Assembly: GCF_900142915.1 (NCBI RefSeq)
Contig: NZ_FRCM01000008.1
Span: 306,258-370,257 of the forward strand
DNA length: 64,000 nucleotides
Direction: 5' to 3'
Source: Mucilaginibacter sp. OK098
GTDB taxonomy: Bacteria; Bacteroidota; Bacteroidia; Sphingobacteriales; Sphingobacteriaceae
In this document: positions 61,250 through 64,000 of the stretch, in pieces
How positions within the stretch are numbered: the stretch's first letter is position 1
How the letters are laid out: the number at the start of each line of letters is the position of its first letter
Translations under genes and position numbers: made by a program
The notes under the pieces: model-generated
What the model was told of the DNA's origin: nothing
The model's database searches: none
What the model saw: the letters and a program-made list of their open reading frames with translations, nothing else

Positions 61250-61306
61250 TTTAATGCCTGTTTTTACAACAATAACACAATACTTCTTCCCTGATCTCAT
61301 CATACA

Positions 61307-62593
61307 TTATCGGGTAAATGCTCTTATTAGGGTTATATAGCCTTTATATACCTGCCATTCGTCACCGGCATGTTCCTTAACCCGTAATATGTAATAATAA
61401 GTCCCTTCGTTTAAGCCATCACCTGTCCATGTGTTTTTATAATTGGTTTGCTTAAATACTTCATTGCCCCAGCGGTTAACAATAATCATATCGTTCTCTG
61501 CAAACAGTTCCAATCCCCGTATCTCAAAGGTGTCATTATTGCCATCACCGTTTGGCGTAAATACGTTTGGTATATTTAATGCGTTCACAGCGTATTTAGT
61601 GAACCATACCCCATTGCCCAAAAGGTTTGCTATTAAATCCACATCATTGCTGGTATGAACACCAACCGCGGTATTTATGGTTTTATAGTAATTCCATTTT
61701 GTACCCCCGTTATACTGAGAAATTGCGGCATTTGCCTCTTTAAACAATGAGCCGTCAGTACTAACGTTATGCTGTAACGTCATATTTACTTTTGCCGGGG
61801 CTGATGAATAAATATGCCAGCTCCTGTCCATACCTTGTTTAGGGCTAAAACCAGTTGTAAGCGAAGCCCTGTAATCCTGTACGCTAACATATAATTTCCC
61901 GGCCGATTGCGGTGTTAATGTGGCTGGTGTGTAATCGCCTTCATCAATACCAACCGGGAATACAAATGCTGAGTTATCTGCATATTCTTTAACCATATGT
62001 CCATCAGTGCTGTTGCCTGTAGATACCATCCGGTTTTGACCGTAGTTTTCTATCTTTCCACTGGTATTAAAGGCCAGGTTATGTCCGTTAAGTATCACAT
62101 TGGCATGGTCAACAGCCAAATCGAGTGTTCCTGCTATATTTAATGCAGCCGATGATTCGCCGCTTGCATTTGTAGTGCCATAACCAGGATCACTTATATC
62201 GCTTAAAATCAGATCGCTGTTATTCTGATGCTCTATCAGCAGGTTTATAAAATTGCCATTATTGCCGTCGATATTGGTTGGCCCCGAACGCATACTTGTA
62301 TAAAACGGGTTAGTGCCCGGATTATGAATGACGATGCGACCACTTCCGCTGAACGTTGCGCCTGGCGCTATCCAAACATTTTTGCTCCAAATATCAAGCG
62401 TTCCGTCAATTACCCAGTTGGCATTAGGTCCAAAATAACTACCTTCAGAAAAACGTTGCTCCGTTGTCCCGGCAACAACATTTACTGTAGAATTATCAAC
62501 CGTCATGCTTCCCGCGCCGTTTTGAGCCTTGAGTTGCAAAGCCCAAAACAACAGCAGGAATACTATATATATGTGCTTAGGGTTCGTCATCAT
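61307..62593 (-). CDS. Surface protein with gliding-motility-associated (type-B T9SS) C-terminal domain
   Basis: A 428-residue secreted protein with a signal ending ALQLKAQ. A beta-helix-like middle part (about 60-320) carries parallel strand repeats such as NFINLLIEHQNNSDLILSDI and NVILNGHNLAFNTSGKIENYG. The last 90 residues are the type-B CTD (TIGR04131): IPNVFTPNGDGNNDTFEIRGLELFAENDMIIVNRWGNEVFKQ, then NTWTGDGLNEGTYYYILRVKE and KGYITLIRAF. It should be exported by the T9SS and is likely the client of the SprF-like protein next door. Confidence 0.92.
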   Translation of the reverse strand: MMTNPKHIYIVFLLLFWALQLKAQNGAGSMTVDNSTVNVVAGTTEQRFSEGSYFGPNANWVIDGTLDIWSKNVWIAPGATFSGSGRIVIHNPGTNPFYTSMRSGPTNIDGNNGNFINLLIEHQNNSDLILSDISDPGYGTTNASGESSAALNIAGTLDLAVDHANVILNGHNLAFNTSGKIENYGQNRMVSTGNSTDGHMVKEYADNSAFVFPVGIDEGDYTPATLTPQSAGKLYVSVQDYRASLTTGFSPKQGMDRSWHIYSSAPAKVNMTLQHNVSTDGSLFKEANAAISQYNGGTKWNYYKTINTAVGVHTSNDVDLIANLLGNGVWFTKYAVNALNIPNVFTPNGDGNNDTFEIRGLELFAENDMIIVNRWGNEVFKQTNYKNTWTGDGLNEGTYYYILRVKEHAGDEWQVYKGYITLIRAFTR

Positions 62594-62743
62594 TTTTTTG
62601 CTATTTCGTTTACAAACCTGCTAACCAACATGTTGCGCCATCGCTTTGCGTAAGTCTGTTCTTCTATTTTTCATAGTTCATGGGTATAGTAGGGTCAATT
62701 CATTTATTCAATCATGCTAGTTTCTTTCAAAAACTAACAAGCT

Positions 62744-64000
62744 TTATTTTTCAGCTTTCACCTTATTTTCGTTTTTATCAAGCAATAGTTTTTCAAGTCT
62801 TTCCAAACGCTCATTCATTTGCTCCTGTGATTTTTTAAGCGATTCGATTTCCTTGTCTTTACCATCAATTTTCTTTTGCTGATCGATTACATAGAGGTAA
62901 AGCTCTTCCAATTTCTCTAATGACTGTATTGATAACTTGGTCATATCAACTGCATAACCACCATCAGGCATTTTCTTGAGATCTTCAATAGGCGTAACGC
63001 CAGGCAAATGCTTCTTTGTTTTTATAAAATCAGCTACCTCGTTTAAGCTTATAAATTTGTAATCCTTATTAATTTTTGATGCGCCATCAAAATAATCCTG
63101 GAACACGTAATCGGCATAAAGACTGGAGTTGGTAACGATCGATCCGTTTACAGAAAGCATTTCATTACCGGCACCAGCAGTACCTGCAGTACCCACACCT
63201 CCAAAAAACGAGTTTCGTCCAATTGCTACCCCTCCCGTCATAAAAATATTCTGGGTATTTAGTGTAGCTTTTGTGGTTGTGCTCTGCACATCCCATGGTT
63301 CAACGGCTAAACTTGATTGCGACAATGTTTTTAAAACACCTGTTGTTGCATCTGCAACCACTATATTTTCGGTACCTGCGCCTGTTTGCAAACCCGATAA
63401 AGCAAGCGTGTTTGTGGCATCGGTTGTTACTGTTGTTGGCTTGATTAATGCGCCACCTAATTGTGTGTTGCCATTGGTAGCAGTTAAACCGTTATTGGCA
63501 GAAATCAATACGGGTACAGATGCTGATGCCACACCATTTACAGTAGATATCAAATTACCATTTGTATTAGCTAAAACATTGCTATTCACCATCGGTACAG
63601 CCGCTCCGGTCACTCCATTTACGGTGGTTGTTAAATTATTTGCTGTGGAAGTATTTGAAACGGTCGTGGCTGGTGCTGAAGGCGTATTTATTTTATACGG
63701 ATCTGCTGCTGTACCTGAACCTGAAACTGTGGTATTGGTACCATCTACAATTAAGCCAATTCCGCCTTGCGGACCGGTTGCGCCTGTTGCACCGGTAGCA
63801 CCGGTAGCACCTGCCGGACCTGTTGCTCCGTCTGCTCCCGCTGCGCCGGTGGCACCTGTTAAACCTATCGGACCTTGTGCGCCAGTAGCACCTGCAGCGC
63901 CGGTTAAACCTATCGGGCCTTGAGCACCGGTGGCTCCTGTGGCGCCCGCCGGGCCTGTTGCTCCGTCCACTCCATTAGTTCCTGCTGCACCGGTGGCTCC
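62744..64000 (-). CDS. Collagen-like repeat surface protein, 5' end off the window
   Basis: A partial protein: the frame is open to the window edge, so the 5' end and any signal peptide are missing. The visible part begins with Gly-x-Thr/Gly-x-Ala repeats of collagen type (GATGPAGATGATGAQGPIG, IGLTGAAGATGA), about 85 residues (63750-64000). A beta-rich region with repeated NTNGNLISTVNGVASASVP follows, then a conserved tail domain (FISLNEVADFIKTKKHLPGVTPIEDL) and a C-terminal coiled coil of about 45 residues rich in Lys/Glu. This tail is recurrent in Bacteroidota fibre-like surface proteins. The C-terminus is complete. Confidence 0.85.
   Translation of the reverse strand, partial: GATGAAGTNGVDGATGPAGATGATGAQGPIGLTGAAGATGAQGPIGLTGATGAAGADGATGPAGATGATGATGATGPQGGIGLIVDGTNTTVSGSGTAADPYKINTPSAPATTVSNTSTANNLTTTVNGVTGAAVPMVNSNVLANTNGNLISTVNGVASASVPVLISANNGLTATNGNTQLGGALIKPTTVTTDATNTLALSGLQTGAGTENIVVADATTGVLKTLSQSSLAVEPWDVQSTTTKATLNTQNIFMTGGVAIGRNSFFGGVGTAGTAGAGNEMLSVNGSIVTNSSLYADYVFQDYFDGASKINKDYKFISLNEVADFIKTKKHLPGVTPIEDLKKMPDGGYAVDMTKLSIQSLEKLEELYLYVIDQQKKIDGKDKEIESLKKSQEQMNERLERLEKLLLDKNENKVKAEK

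Noticed and set aside
63129..63923. A 264-codon plus-strand frame rich in Pro, Val and Ala
   Set aside because: It is the antisense of the collagen-like repeats; its Pro-Val-Ala periodicity is forced by the Gly-x-x repeat on the other strand.
63750..64000. Regular short repeats resembling a CRISPR array
   Set aside because: The period is 9 bases and in frame with Gly-x-x codons; there are no unique spacers.

Overview
The window looks like a chromosomal segment of a Bacteroidota bacterium of the Sphingobacteriaceae (Mucilaginibacter/Pedobacter type). The evidence is a fused SecDF, a long Bacteroidota-type NusB, SusC/SusD/SusE proteins, FecI/FecR-type regulation, a PorP/SprF protein with a type-B gliding C-terminal domain, promoters of the form TTG-N19-TAnnTTTG, and the absence of clear Shine-Dalgarno sites. 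The genus is inferred from gene content and repeats; no rRNA or tRNA gene was seen.

Region 1 (about 1-30 kb) is housekeeping. After an AT-rich gene-poor kilobase come a LapA-domain protein, a 3-hydroxyisobutyrate-dehydrogenase-like reductase, ispE (opposite strand), thyA, folA, secDF, a type II NADH dehydrogenase coupled to an HMG-CoA-lyase-like enzyme, an acetyltransferase, a low-affinity iron permease homologue, fbaA, accD, two small orphan genes, a cysteine desulfurase, glmM, a PAP2 phosphatase and a MarR regulator. A compact minus-strand operon then runs nusB, DUF1573, yajC, ybbR, coaE, an MBL-fold exonuclease and a 52-residue DUF5522 protein. A leucine-dehydrogenase-type enzyme, an ABC exporter, a DUF3276 protein, mgtE and ychF follow. 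Many intergenic gaps here carry inverted arms built from short repeated words that abut start or stop codons.

Region 2 (30-48.4 kb) is a polysaccharide utilization locus: GH76 mannanase, SusE-like, SusD and SusC with an STN domain, FecR anti-sigma, a FecI-like sigma factor and a divergent GH2 enzyme resembling endo-beta-mannosidase. The expected model is that mannan or glycan binds SusC/SusD, the STN domain signals to FecR, and the sigma factor is released. Unusually, the sigma factor and FecR genes are separated by about 6 kb that holds a GC-rich 1129-residue fusion of a membrane AraC-type regulator with an FtsX/MacB permease, plus an SDR oxidoreductase with its own AraC regulator.

Region 3 (48.8-55.5 kb) holds a four-part secreted protein (ThuA, sugar dehydrogenase propeller, PKD, cytochrome c), a TonB-dependent receptor, and an AraC regulator with an SRPBCC protein. 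Region 4 (55.7-64 kb) is a surface locus on the minus strand: a collagen-like protein cut by the window edge, a protein with a type-B T9SS sorting domain, PorP/SprF, a PorE-like TPR/propeller/OmpA protein, a small degenerate LuxR-like protein, and two tandem paralogues with a shared N-terminal module and different C-terminal heads, one C1q-like.
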